36,357 bases of DNA from Bradyrhizobium uaiense (GCF_010811875.1 NZ_VKHP01000067.1:1-36357); one strand, 5' to 3'; numbered from the stretch's first letter, positions 8,632 through 16,034 are shown. Program-made: numbers and translations. Notes: generated by a model not told the origin, from the sequence alone.

Positions 8632-9213
8632 ATGAGCATCGCCGACCGCGTCCGCGTCAAGGACGTCCAGCTGCTGTCGAAGCGCCGCTACGAGCTGAAG
8701 AGCGCGACGTTCGACTACCGCCGCAGCAACGGCGAATGGCAGACCCAGGTGCGCGAGGTCTACGATCGCGGCAACGGTGCAGTGCTGTTGCCCTACAATC
8801 TGAAGACCCGCAGCGTCGTGCTGGTGCGTCAGTTTCGTTACCCGGCCTTCGCCAATGGCTATGACGATCTCCTGATCGAGGCCGCCGCCGGCATGCTTGA
8901 CGACGCCGCGCCCGAAGCACGCATCCGTGCCGAGGCGGAGGAAGAGATCGGCTACCGGCTCGATCACGTGCGCAAGGTGTTCGAAGCCTTCATGACGCCG
9001 GGCGCGGTGACCGAGAAGCTGCATTTCTTCGTCGCCGAATACGACGCTGCGATGCGCGTCAGCGAAGGCGGCGGGCTCGCCGACGAGGGCGAGGATATCG
9101 AGGTGCTCGAGCTCTCGATCGACGAGGGGCTCGCCATGATCGGCGACGGCCGCATCGTCGACGCCAAGACCATCATGCTGCTGCAATACGCAGCGCTGCA
9201 TCTGTTCAGGTAA
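8632..9213 (+). CDS. NUDIX hydrolase, NudK/ADP-sugar pyrophosphatase type
   Basis: 193 aa. Residues of about 45-180 form the NUDIX domain: QFRYPAF before the box, then IEAAAGMLDDAAPEARIRAE followed by AEEEIGY, which fits the NudK form of the Nudix box. A TPGAVTEKLHFFVAEYD segment is typical of NudK/ADP-ribose pyrophosphatases acting on nucleoside-diphosphate sugars. It begins 18 bp after the GNAT gene, probably the last gene of the run. The exact substrate (GDP-mannose or ADP-ribose) is open. Confidence 0.9.
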   Translation: MSIADRVRVKDVQLLSKRRYELKSATFDYRRSNGEWQTQVREVYDRGNGAVLLPYNLKTRSVVLVRQFRYPAFANGYDDLLIEAAAGMLDDAAPEARIRAEAEEEIGYRLDHVRKVFEAFMTPGAVTEKLHFFVAEYDAAMRVSEGGGLADEGEDIEVLELSIDEGLAMIGDGRIVDAKTIMLLQYAALHLFR

Positions 9214-9377
9214 GTACCGCCGCGGTCACTCGCCGTGGGTGGCGCGCTGCCAAAATATCGAAAACAACCCCATGCAAAGTAGCCGGGTGCCACCGGCGCT
9301 TGACTTGACACGTCGGGCAACTCAGAGGTACATTTCCAATATTCCGAAATTGCGCAGACGCATGCTGGTCCTTAGAG

Positions 9378-9488
9378 CCGTCATCCTGAGGTGCGAGCCT
9401 CTTCGGCGAGCCTCGAAGGATCGACGGCCCCGCTGGTGGCCGATTCATCCTTCGAGACGGCCGCGTTGCGGCCTCCTCAGGATGACGG
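9378..9488. repeat. Palindromic intergenic repeat, family A, copy 1
   Basis: 111 bp bounded by a perfect 14-bp inverted repeat, CCGTCATCCTGAGG and CCTCAGGATGACGG. Inside are a second inverted pair (GCCTCGAAGGAT and ATCCTTCGAGAC) and a central CGGCCCCGCTGGTGGCCG hairpin. A second copy lies at 35642-35748. It takes up about a third of the 320-base gap between the NUDIX gene and the exported-protein gene; nothing else was seen in that gap. Confidence 0.85.
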
Positions 9489-9533
9489 GGGATGGTCTGA
9501 ATCCGGCTCGACGATCAGCTGTCGCCGGCGCCG

Positions 9534-9974
9534 CTACTGCATCGTGATCGCAAGGCCGCTCAGATCGGCGTTCGCCATCAGGCCGACCTGGTGGCCGGTC
9601 AGTTCGAGCACCGCACCCTTCTGATTGGTCAGCACGATCGCACGGGCACCGCGGCCGAGAGCAAGTCCTGCGCCTGCTGCGCCGTAGACGCCGGCGACGT
9701 CGGACGGACGATTGATGTTGCTGACACGGCCGCGCAGCACGGTCTTGGAGCCGCCGAACACCAGGCCGTAGTCGAGACCGCCGGTGGACAGCCGATACGA
9801 GCGGCCGCGGAAGGTCAGCACACCGCTGCCGCCGGAGCCGCCGATGATCCAGCCGGCCTTGTAGATGGTGAGCGTCACGAAGCCGCTGTCGGCGCGAGCG
9901 GCGGTGGAGAAAGCCGTGCCCGTGAAGGCCATCAGCGCGACCAGCGCGGCGCGAAGGGTGGATGAAAGTTTCAT
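9534..9974 (-). CDS. Conserved exported protein, Gly-rich
   Basis: 146 aa. A signal peptide covers residues 1 to about 29 (MKLSSTLRAALVALMAFTGT, then AARA before Asp). The mature part has IYKAGWIIGGSGGSGVLTF, LSTGGLDYGLVFGGSK and VAGVYGAAGAGLALGRGA, a small beta-rich Gly-containing protein that I recall as conserved in Bradyrhizobium but without assigned function. ATG 9974 is preceded by GGGGAGACC, a good ribosome-binding site; a frame opening slightly upstream would add five residues. It is probably periplasmic. Confidence 0.75.
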   Translation of the reverse strand: MKLSSTLRAALVALMAFTGTAFSTAARADSGFVTLTIYKAGWIIGGSGGSGVLTFRGRSYRLSTGGLDYGLVFGGSKTVLRGRVSNINRPSDVAGVYGAAGAGLALGRGARAIVLTNQKGAVLELTGHQVGLMANADLSGLAITMQ

Positions 9975-10200
9975 GTGCGGTCTCCCCAAAGTTTACTCGC
10001 GTCGATTTGCTCACGTCGCGACACGGGCACGAATCGCAACGCACCGACTGTAGCAAGCACACAATCCGGCGCAATTTGGCACAGCACTGGCGTTGAACCT
10101 GTTCCCGGGATTGCAACACTCACTGCATGTCCGGGGCGATCGGCCCCTGAGCTCCAGGATTGCCCTGCTGAGCATTCATTTTTCAAACCGGAGATTTCCG

Positions 10201-10452
10201 ATGCGTCTTGCGATCGCCTGCGCCACCATTGCCGCCACCGTGTCCCTGCTTGCCGCCGCAAGCCCGGCCAGCGCCACGCCCTATCATCTGATCCGCTGGC
10301 AGGACACCGGCTTCTGCCAGATCTGGGACCAGAGCATCCCGACCACGCCGTGGCCGGCGAACTACGCCGTCGTCAGCGAAGAACTGCCGACCTTCGACGC
10401 CGCATTCAGCTACAAGACCGGACTCCTGAACAACGGCACCTGCTCGTACTGA
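10201..10452 (+). CDS. Small exported protein of unknown function
   Basis: 83 aa. A clear signal peptide (MRLAIACATIAATVSLLAAA, cleavage near ASA-TP) precedes a 57-residue mature part with YHLIRWQDTGFCQIWDQ and a final NNGTCSY. Two Cys could form one disulfide after export. GGAG lies about 8 bp before the ATG. I do not recognise a named family. Confidence 0.75.
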   Translation: MRLAIACATIAATVSLLAAASPASATPYHLIRWQDTGFCQIWDQSIPTTPWPANYAVVSEELPTFDAAFSYKTGLLNNGTCSY

Positions 10453-10540
10453 GCGACTGCCAATCGATCACGCGCATGGCGGACACGCGGCAACAGCGCG
10501 GCGTCCACCCTCGTGCTGTCGGCATGAACGCGACCAGGCG

Positions 10541-11014
10541 TCAGTGATGCTTGATCAGTGCGTCGCGCGCGGCGGCGAGCTCGAGGAACGCCGGGCCGTT
10601 GCCGCCGCCGTCGGGATGCACCGTCTTGGCGGCGCGCTTGAACGCCTGATGGACCTCGGTCGCCGCGAGACGACGGCCGAACGGCAGGCCCAGCAATTGC
10701 CGGTAGCGCTCTTCCTGCGTCAGCACCTTCGGCGTCAGGCCACGCCGGCCGAACTGCGGCGCGGACAGCATGTGCAGCGCATCGCTGACGATGCCGAGAC
10801 GCCGCAGCGCCATCGATTTGGTCCGGCGGTCGGCCGATTTCAGCGCTGCCTGGCGCAGGATCGGCAGTACCTGTGCGGCCGCTTGCCGCAGCGTCTCGTC
10901 GATATCGGTCGTGGCGATCTCGGCAATCATTTTGGCGATCTCGCGATAGTCGGGATCCGGCGCCGCGCAGAAGCGCTCGATCGCAACTTTCCATTGTCTG
11001 ATATGCGGGTCCAT
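10541..11014 (-). CDS. J-domain protein with the J-domain at the C-terminus
   Basis: 157 aa. The C-terminal about 60 residues form a J-domain: RYRQLLGLPFGRRLAATEVH in helix I-II, AFKRAAKTVHPDGGG with HPD at about 133-135, then AFLELAAARDALIKHH. The N-terminal 90 residues are helical and contain no zinc or Gly/Phe region. It is thus a type III DnaJ-like co-chaperone that could recruit DnaK; the client is unknown. It is on its own, convergent with the preceding exported-protein gene. Confidence 0.8.
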   Translation of the reverse strand: MDPHIRQWKVAIERFCAAPDPDYREIAKMIAEIATTDIDETLRQAAAQVLPILRQAALKSADRRTKSMALRRLGIVSDALHMLSAPQFGRRGLTPKVLTQEERYRQLLGLPFGRRLAATEVHQAFKRAAKTVHPDGGGNGPAFLELAAARDALIKHH

Positions 11015-11097
11015 GATCGGTCCGTACTGTCATCCGAATCCGGATAACAGCAACGCGCAAACGTGGCTTGGCGTTTCGGTTGGCGCAGTTTTGAATA

Positions 11098-11115
11098 GTG
11101 TTGTCGACAACGCTC
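11098..11115. promoter_or_regulatory. Palindromic operator-like site before the SDR gene
   Basis: A perfect 12-bp palindrome GTTGTCGACAAC at 11100-11111, extended with one mismatched pair to 18 bp (AGTGTTGTCGACAACGCT). It ends about 23 bp before the SDR start codon, in a position suited to repression. TTGTCGACAA-like sites are commonly bound by GntR/FadR-type regulators in proteobacteria. No GntR gene is adjacent, so the assignment is inference. Confidence 0.5.
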
Positions 11116-11138
11116 AAAAATCAGAACGAGGAAACACC

Positions 11139-11906
11139 ATGGCCCTTCTCGACAATCACATCGCCGTCATCACCGGTGCGGGCTCAGGCATCGGACGCGC
11201 CATCGCCCTTGGCTACGGCCGCGAGGGCGCGCGCGTGGTGCTGCTCGATATGAACGGCGATGCGGTAGCGGAAGCGGCCAAGGAGATCCGCAACGCCGGC
11301 GGCAAGGCGGAGAGCTTCACACTCGACGTGACCGATCGCGACGCCTGCATCGCGATGGCAAAGCAGGTGGCGGACAAGGTCGGACCTGTCTCGATCCTGG
11401 TCAACAATGCCGGCATCGCGCGCCGCAACGGCATGCTCGGCGCTGAAGAGGCCGTGATCAAGGATTGGGAGGACATCATCTCGATCAATCTCACCGGCGT
11501 CTTCAACGTGACGCATTCGTTCCTCGCACCGCTGCGCAAGAACAAGGGACGCATCGTCAACATCGGCTCGATCCAGTCCTTCGTGCATCTGCGCACGCCG
11601 AGCTCGCCGGCCTATACCGCCTCCAAGCACGGTGTGCTCGGCTTCACCAAGGCGCTGGCCGCCGAGCTCGGCAAGGACGGCGTGCGCGTCAATGCGATCG
11701 GCCCCGGCTTCATCGAGACGCCGCTGAACGAGAAGGTGCGCGCCACCAATCCAGACCTCGTCAAAGTCTTCATGGACCACACCCCGCTCGGCCGCGCCGG
11801 CAAGCCGGAAGACATCGTCGGTCCTGCGATCTTCCTCGCCTCGGACCTGTCGGCCTATGTCTCGGGATCGATCGTGATGGTCGATGGCGGGTACCGCACA
11901 TTGTGA
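11139..11906 (+). CDS. Short-chain dehydrogenase/reductase (SDR)
   Basis: 255 aa. Classical SDR: cofactor motif TGAGSGIGRAIA, structural NNAGIA, and catalytic Ser, Tyr and Lys in IGSIQS and SPAYTASKHG. The C-terminus DGGYRTL is usual. After the second beta strand comes VVLLDMNGD, and the Asp suggests preference for NAD(H). Members with this pattern oxidise sugars, polyols or 3-oxoacyl compounds; the substrate is not determinable here. GAGGAAAC precedes the ATG. The palindrome at 11098-11115 suggests control by a repressor. Confidence 0.92.
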   Translation: MALLDNHIAVITGAGSGIGRAIALGYGREGARVVLLDMNGDAVAEAAKEIRNAGGKAESFTLDVTDRDACIAMAKQVADKVGPVSILVNNAGIARRNGMLGAEEAVIKDWEDIISINLTGVFNVTHSFLAPLRKNKGRIVNIGSIQSFVHLRTPSSPAYTASKHGVLGFTKALAAELGKDGVRVNAIGPGFIETPLNEKVRATNPDLVKVFMDHTPLGRAGKPEDIVGPAIFLASDLSAYVSGSIVMVDGGYRTL

Positions 11907-11972
11907 CCGATGGAACCGCAATCGTGGCGATTTCTGGGTATTTTGCTTACAAGGCAGGGAGTTAGCGGCGCG

Positions 11973-11987
11973 TTAAGGTCTTGTTAA
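11973..11987. promoter_or_regulatory. CtrA-type binding site (TTAA-N7-TTAA)
   Basis: TTAAGGTCTTGTTAA is an exact TTAA, seven bases, TTAA arrangement, the consensus bound by the alphaproteobacterial cell-cycle regulator CtrA. It lies about 90 bp before the ATG of the FlbD-like HTH gene. CtrA controls flagellar and cell-cycle genes in Caulobacter, so its place in front of an FlbD-like gene makes sense. Binding is inferred. Confidence 0.5.
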
Positions 11988-12076
11988 CCAAACCGGCACA
12001 CCGTGGATACACGGGGTAGTTGGTTTCTCGATGTCTCCGCCTCATCGACGAGGCGGGCGTTGATCGGGAGGAGTTC

Positions 12077-12337
12077 ATGTCTTACGCGTCCACCGTACCG
12101 TCGCCGGAAGCACTGCTGCCGTCGCTGACGCCAAATGAAATCGTTCCACTGCTGATCGGCGCGACTGTCGATGAAGTCGAGCGGGAACTGGTGCTGCAAA
12201 CACTCGCGCGCTGCGACGGCAATCGCACCCGCGCCGCGCGCGTGCTCGGACTGTCGGTCCGCACCTTGCGGAACAAGATCCGCGAATATTCGGCCGACGG
12301 CATCGACGTGCCGATGAGCGAGCACGCCGCGGCCTAA
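12077..12337 (+). CDS. Stand-alone Fis-type HTH protein resembling the C-terminus of FlbD
   Basis: 86 aa. The segment from about residue 30 to 75, with VDEVERELVLQTLARCDGNR, then TRAARVLGLSVRTLRNKIRE, is a Fis-type helix-turn-helix and closely resembles the DNA-binding end of the flagellar regulator FlbD. No receiver or sigma-54 AAA+ domain is present, so it cannot activate sigma-54 promoters alone in the usual way. It may compete for FlbD sites or act as a nucleoid-type regulator. GGGAGGAG lies just before the ATG. A CtrA-type box is upstream. Its TAA stop coincides with the edge of a repeat. Confidence 0.82.
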   Translation: MSYASTVPSPEALLPSLTPNEIVPLLIGATVDEVERELVLQTLARCDGNRTRAARVLGLSVRTLRNKIREYSADGIDVPMSEHAAA

Positions 12338-12547
12338 AGCGTGATGAGATTAGGTTGGTGTGAAGCGGCAGCGGAGGTTCACCTCTCCTTTGGGAGAGGT
12401 CGGCGCATAGCGCCGGGTGAGGGGTCACGGTCTCTCGTTAGGACTGCGCCCCCTCACCCGATTTGCTACGCAAATCGACCTCTCCCCGCCGGGGAGAGGT
12501 GAACCGCGTCCGCGGCCAAACCGCTTCAACTTGATTTCATCGCGCTC
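12336..12547. repeat. Nested palindromic repeat, family B, copy 1
   Basis: An inner element bounded by GTTCACCTCTCC (12377-12388) and GGAGAGGTGAAC (12493-12504), with CCCTCACCCGATTTGC, ACGCAAATCGACCTCTCC and CGGCGCATAGCGCCGGGTGA inside, sits within imperfect outer arms (AAAGCGTGATGAGATT at the left, GATTTCATCGCGCT at the right). The left edge overlaps the TAA of the FlbD-like gene. A related, shorter copy is at 15195-15314. The layout suggests a non-autonomous MITE-like repeat. Confidence 0.8.
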
Positions 12548-12559
12548 TGGCGGCCGGTC

Positions 12560-13585
12560 CTAGATCGGCAGGTCGATCGCAAGACGTCGCCAGCGCGACA
12601 GCAACGCGCTGTCCTCGTCACCGAGACAGCGTACGAGACGCACGTCGGTCATCATGGTCTGTTGCATCGTCTGGGCCACCAGCGCGGTCGCATAGTCCCA
12701 ATAGTCGCGCCGTCCATTCGGATCGTCATCGACGAGGGACTTTGCGAGGATCTCGATGTAAATCGCGGCGACTGCATTTTGCCAGAACTCACTTGCGCGC
12801 CTCTGGGCGGAGGGCGCGCCGGTCCGCGCCTGCCACATCAGCCAGTAATTTTCTTCGCCTTCTGCCCATTCCGATGACGGCAGGCACGGATCAAGACATG
12901 GCGAGCGGCACAGGAGTGGCTGCATCGTCAGCGCGTTGCAGAACATCGCATAGCCGAGCTTGTCGTACCAACGCGCGCGCAGCAATCTGCGGATCGCGGC
13001 CTGTTCGTCGGCTGCGAGCGGCCTGCCCGTCAGCTCGAGATCGGCGATGATCGCGTCCAGACGATCGCGATCATACGGCTCGACTTCGAGCACCACGCCG
13101 ATATTGCGCGGAAACAGCGCATCGAGCATGGCGACCATCTCGCGATAAAACGCACGCGCGAGGCCGCCGCCGCGCCACGCCTTCGCGATGCCGACATGGT
13201 TGCAAAAAATCAGATCGCTTGCGTGATCGTAGGTGAAGAAGCCGAGACCGATCGCGCGCCCGGCGGCACGCAGGATGAAGCAGCGCGAGTCGAGACGATA
13301 GGACATCTGGCGGCCGCCGACACTGAAATGTCTGGGCTCGCCGACATCGTCCGACAACAGCCAGCGCACGATGTCGTCAGGACTGTCGCGCTCGATCGCG
13401 GGAAACAACTGCTCATAGAGCTCGTGCACGCCGGTGCTGCGAAAGCTCGCTTCGTCAAGCACGTCATGTCGCGTCACGACGATGTCGAGCGCTTGCGGTC
13501 CATCGCCATAGCTGCCGTCCAGAACCCGCAATGCGTCCTCCGCAGTCATCATGCCCATGGAATTATGACTGTTGATCGCTCGCAT
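12560..13585 (-). CDS. GNAT-like conserved hypothetical protein
   Basis: 341 aa from the ATG at 13585; starts at 13657 and 13558 are also in frame. A central segment (GLGFFTYDHASDLIFCNHVG, then AKAWRGGGLARAFYREMV) has the look of a GNAT acetyl-CoA-binding motif, with R-G-x-G-L-A in place of the usual Q/R-x-x-G-x-G/A. The C-terminal half (WLMWQARTGAP and so on) is not recognised. A start at 13657 would leave only four bases to the divergent collagen-like gene, which favours an inner start. No clear ribosome-binding site marks any of the three. Substrate unknown. Confidence 0.65.
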   Translation of the reverse strand: MRAINSHNSMGMMTAEDALRVLDGSYGDGPQALDIVVTRHDVLDEASFRSTGVHELYEQLFPAIERDSPDDIVRWLLSDDVGEPRHFSVGGRQMSYRLDSRCFILRAAGRAIGLGFFTYDHASDLIFCNHVGIAKAWRGGGLARAFYREMVAMLDALFPRNIGVVLEVEPYDRDRLDAIIADLELTGRPLAADEQAAIRRLLRARWYDKLGYAMFCNALTMQPLLCRSPCLDPCLPSSEWAEGEENYWLMWQARTGAPSAQRRASEFWQNAVAAIYIEILAKSLVDDDPNGRRDYWDYATALVAQTMQQTMMTDVRLVRCLGDEDSALLSRWRRLAIDLPI

Positions 13586-13661
13586 CGGTGCCGACAGGCA
13601 GAATTGAAGCCGTCGTCCAACCTCTGTTACAAGCGGCTTCACATCGCGACGGAGCATATCA

Positions 13662-14198
13662 GTGGCTGACGAGACAACTTCCCGCCAGGGGGCACGAGGG
13701 GCGCCGGGGCCGCAGGGCCGTCAGGGCGAGCCGGGAAAGCCCGGTCCGCAGGGACATCCCGGGCGCCCGGGACCGGAAGGTCCGCGCGGCAAGCCGGGGC
13801 CACAGGGCAAGGCGGGCGCGCAAGGCAAGGCAGGCCCTCAGGGCAAGCCGGGGGCGCAAGGCAAGGCCGGCGCACAGGGTCCACGGGGCGAAGCCGGTCC
13901 GCAGGGACCGCAAGGTCCGGCCGGCCCGCGCGGTGAAGCCGGCCCGCCCGGCCAGTTGCCGTCGATCGAGCAGGTGATGCCGTGGCTGCACATGATCTTC
14001 GACGCCTGGGAAGACCACAAGCGCACCAGGGAGCGTGAAGCCGCCGAGCTCGCCGAGCGAGAAGCCGCGGAGCGCGCCGAGCGCGCGGCTGCGGAAGCGA
14101 TCGCGCTCGAGGTGGACGCGGTCGACTTCGCCGATGATGACGATGAAGACGACGATCACAAGAAAAAGAAGAAGCATCGCAAGAAGGACAAGAAGTAA
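13662..14198 (+). CDS. Collagen-like protein with acidic and basic C-terminal tail
   Basis: 178 aa from a GTG start. Residues 10-99 are 30 uninterrupted Gly-X-Y triplets (GARGAPGPQGRQGEPGKPGP and on to GEAGPPGQL), rich in GPQ, GKA and GKP. Then comes a short helical part (SIEQVMPWLHMIFDAWEDHK), a charged Glu/Ala/Arg coiled-coil-like stretch (about 125-150), an Asp/Glu run (ADDDDEDDDH) and a Lys-rich end (KKKKKHRKKDKK). There is no signal peptide or anchor, unlike most bacterial surface collagens, so it may stay in the cytoplasm or leave by an unknown route. It probably trimerises through the Gly-X-Y region. Not a recognised named gene. Confidence 0.85.
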   Translation: MADETTSRQGARGAPGPQGRQGEPGKPGPQGHPGRPGPEGPRGKPGPQGKAGAQGKAGPQGKPGAQGKAGAQGPRGEAGPQGPQGPAGPRGEAGPPGQLPSIEQVMPWLHMIFDAWEDHKRTREREAAELAEREAAERAERAAAEAIALEVDAVDFADDDDEDDDHKKKKKHRKKDKK

Positions 14199-14251
14199 CC
14201 CTTCCCGTCATTGCGCGACACGGCCGGCGAAATCCGTGTCGCGCGCGAGGC

Positions 14252-14479
14252 TCAGCGCTCTGCGCCTGGCGTGCTCGGAGGATCGGACGGCCGGGCGAGC
14301 TGCATCAGCTGGAACACCCAGCGCATCGCGTAGTACCAGGCAACGCCGGCGAACGCCCCGCACGCCGACAGGATGATGACGTTGGCGAGGTCGATCGTTC
14401 CGCTCGACCACAGCATGCCGCAAGTCCAGAGCACGGCGAACGCAATCGAACAGAGAGTGAGCAGGGCGGCAGGCTTCAT
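14252..14479 (-). CDS. Small membrane protein with two predicted transmembrane helices
   Basis: 75 aa. Hydrophobic segments at about residues 4-24 (ALLTLCSIAFAVLWTCGMLW) and 33-55 (ANVIILSACGAFAGVAWYYA) suggest a hairpin in the inner membrane. The C-terminal tail (QLARPSDPPSTPGAER) is polar. The function is not recognised; such proteins are common in Bradyrhizobium. It is convergent with the collagen-like gene, with 53 bp between the two stops. Confidence 0.65.
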   Translation of the reverse strand: MKPAALLTLCSIAFAVLWTCGMLWSSGTIDLANVIILSACGAFAGVAWYYAMRWVFQLMQLARPSDPPSTPGAER

Positions 14480-14563
14480 GGCGTTGCTCCGGGTCGGCTG
14501 AACGACACTGATGACCGGAAGCGTGGCGCCGTACCGTGACCTCCGTCACGGAATGCGGTGGCG

Positions 14564-14830
14564 TCAGCCGAACCGCAGGCGCGAGCGCTCCCTCGCCTTC
14601 TCCGCCTCGATCTCGCGATCGCGCGCCGGGGCGTTGGTCTGCAACGAGATCAACAGCCTGCGCGCGGCGTCCGAGACCTCGGTCACGGCAAGGTTGAAGG
14701 CGGCTTCATTGGACTGCGACGGCTTGTTGAAGCCACTCAGTTTGCGCACGAATTGCAGCGCCGAAGCGTGGATCTCGTCCTCGGTAGCGGGCGGCTCGAA
14801 GTTGAACAGCGTCTTGATATTGCGGCACAT
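14564..14830 (-). CDS. DUF2277 family protein
   Basis: 88 aa. The start MCRNIKTLFNFEPPATEDEI, the middle ALQFVRKLSGFNKPSQSNEA and the end with RDREIEAEKARERSRLRFG match DUF2277 closely. The family has a single domain, about 85-90 residues, of unknown function. ATG 14830 is chosen because the MCRNIK start is the family's normal N-terminus. Confidence 0.88.
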   Translation of the reverse strand: MCRNIKTLFNFEPPATEDEIHASALQFVRKLSGFNKPSQSNEAAFNLAVTEVSDAARRLLISLQTNAPARDREIEAEKARERSRLRFG

Positions 14831-14950
14831 GTCGGTCTCCCTCGCCCGCACCAGCGGGGCGGCTCTCTCAAAGACGATCGGCTGCTGCAAAATACGACAT
14901 CGTGGTCTATTCTGGCAGCCTCATCGTCCACGGCGGAAACGAGGTTCCGG

Positions 14951-15196
14951 ATGAGCCACGTGATCTACAAGGTCGTCCAGCACGACGGCGGTTGGGCCTA
15001 TACCGTCAACGGGGTGTTCTCGGAACCGTTTCCAACCCATGCCGCGGCCTTGGCCGCCGCCCGGCGTGCCGCCAACGAGCAGCGTGTTCCCGGGCGCACC
15101 GAGGCGATCCAGTACGAGACCTCGGACGGCAAATGGCTGACCGAAACCGCCTCCGGCAATGACCGCCCGGAGACCGAGGTCGAGGACGGCCGCTAA
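14951..15196 (+). CDS. DUF2188-like small protein
   Basis: 81 aa. The pattern VIYKVVQHDGGWAYTVNGVF, then FPTHAAALAAARRAANEQR and a closing IQYETSDGKWLTE resembles DUF2188-type small proteins (W-x-V followed by a helix A-x-x-x-A-x-x-x-A). Function unknown. GAGG sits 6 bp before the ATG. The TAA stop is overlapped by the left edge of a family B repeat. Confidence 0.7.
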   Translation: MSHVIYKVVQHDGGWAYTVNGVFSEPFPTHAAALAAARRAANEQRVPGRTEAIQYETSDGKWLTETASGNDRPETEVEDGR

Positions 15197-15314
15197 AGCG
15201 CAAAGAGACTGGGTTGAATCGGCCTGGCGCGGGTGGAGGGCTCTTGCTCTCTCGATAGACCGTAACCCCTCACCCGATTGGCTGCGCAAATCGACCTCTC
15301 CCAAGGGAGAGGTG
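15195..15314. repeat. Palindromic repeat, family B, copy 2 (shortened)
   Basis: Begins AAAGCGCAAAGAGACTGGGT within the stop codon of the upstream gene and ends CCAAGGGAGAGGTGAAC. It shares CCCTCACCCGATTGGCTGCG, CAAATCGACCTCTCC and the GGAGAGGTGAAC end with copy 1, but lacks the left GTTCACCTCTCC arm. Confidence 0.75.
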
Positions 15315-15602
15315 AACTTTCGACGCCGCTCCAGCTCAGTCCAGGTGGTGTACTCATAAGCGTCGGCGTCCGGCCATAAAGCGGAAGTCGCCGGTCTGGC
15401 CGCCAGGGGGCGGCTTTTGACCGGAAAGAAACCTCGGTCAATATCGGCCACACAACGGCGGCGTTGGGGTCATTGAGCCCTGCACCACCAATTTGGCCTC
15501 CATCGTCACCACTGATCAGCAACGCAATATTTTCGCTGGCTTCAGCAGTCTCCAAGTATTCGGTTGTAAGATGCTCTACTCGATGTTCAGCACGGCCACG
15601 TC
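15315..15602. other. Intergenic remainder without a recognisable gene
   Basis: Together with the repeat just before it, this completes a 406-base gap. No protein-like frame with a family match is seen on either strand, and no convincing terminator or operator. Base composition falls here, marking the left edge of a lower-GC patch. Confidence 0.4.
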
Positions 15603-16034
15603 ATGTCAAAGATGATCTGGAATGCCTGTCTTGCGATCTTGCTCTTAGCTTCAACTTCTGTCGCTGCTTGGTCGCAGGAACGCTGCTCGGTAGACGTCCT
15701 GAAGGGCAGCTACATCTTTGCCGGTAGAGGTTTTATTGAGGCCATCGAGCCGACCATCCAGCGCGTTCACTATGGGGTTTTCATCTTTGACGGGGCCGGG
15801 AAGTTATCTGGCAAACAGTCGTCCAGTCGCGGTGGCAAGATCGGCCGCGAGAAACTGGAGGGGACTTACACGTTGGATGCGGACTGCACAGGCACGCTCA
15901 CTCTAGCTACCGTCGGATATGGCAACCCGGGGTTTGAAACTCATTGGGACCTCTATGTGACTGAGGACCATAAGCGGGGGCACATTGTTCGAATGGATGA
16001 GGGCAATATGGCTGTCCGCAGCTTTGAGAAATAA
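15603..16034 (+). CDS. Exported protein of unknown function
   Basis: 143 aa. Signal peptide at residues 1 to about 25 (MSKMIWNACLAILLLASTSV, then AAWSQE). The mature part has CSVDVLKGSYIFAGRGF, VFIFDGAGKLSG and GTYTLDADCTGTLTLATVG. The pairing of a first Cys near the N-terminus with a second in the D-A-D-C-T-G-T-L-T segment is common to a group of secreted bacterial proteins that I know only as hypothetical. It lies in lower-GC DNA. An internal ATG at 15612 is an alternative start. Probably periplasmic. Confidence 0.7.
   Translation: MSKMIWNACLAILLLASTSVAAWSQERCSVDVLKGSYIFAGRGFIEAIEPTIQRVHYGVFIFDGAGKLSGKQSSSRGGKIGREKLEGTYTLDADCTGTLTLATVGYGNPGFETHWDLYVTEDHKRGHIVRMDEGNMAVRSFEK

Noticed and set aside
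13689..13958. Short-period repeats in the collagen-like gene as a CRISPR array
   Set aside because: The period follows Gly-X-Y codons and there are no unique spacers; it is a coding repeat. No CRISPR array was seen anywhere in the window.
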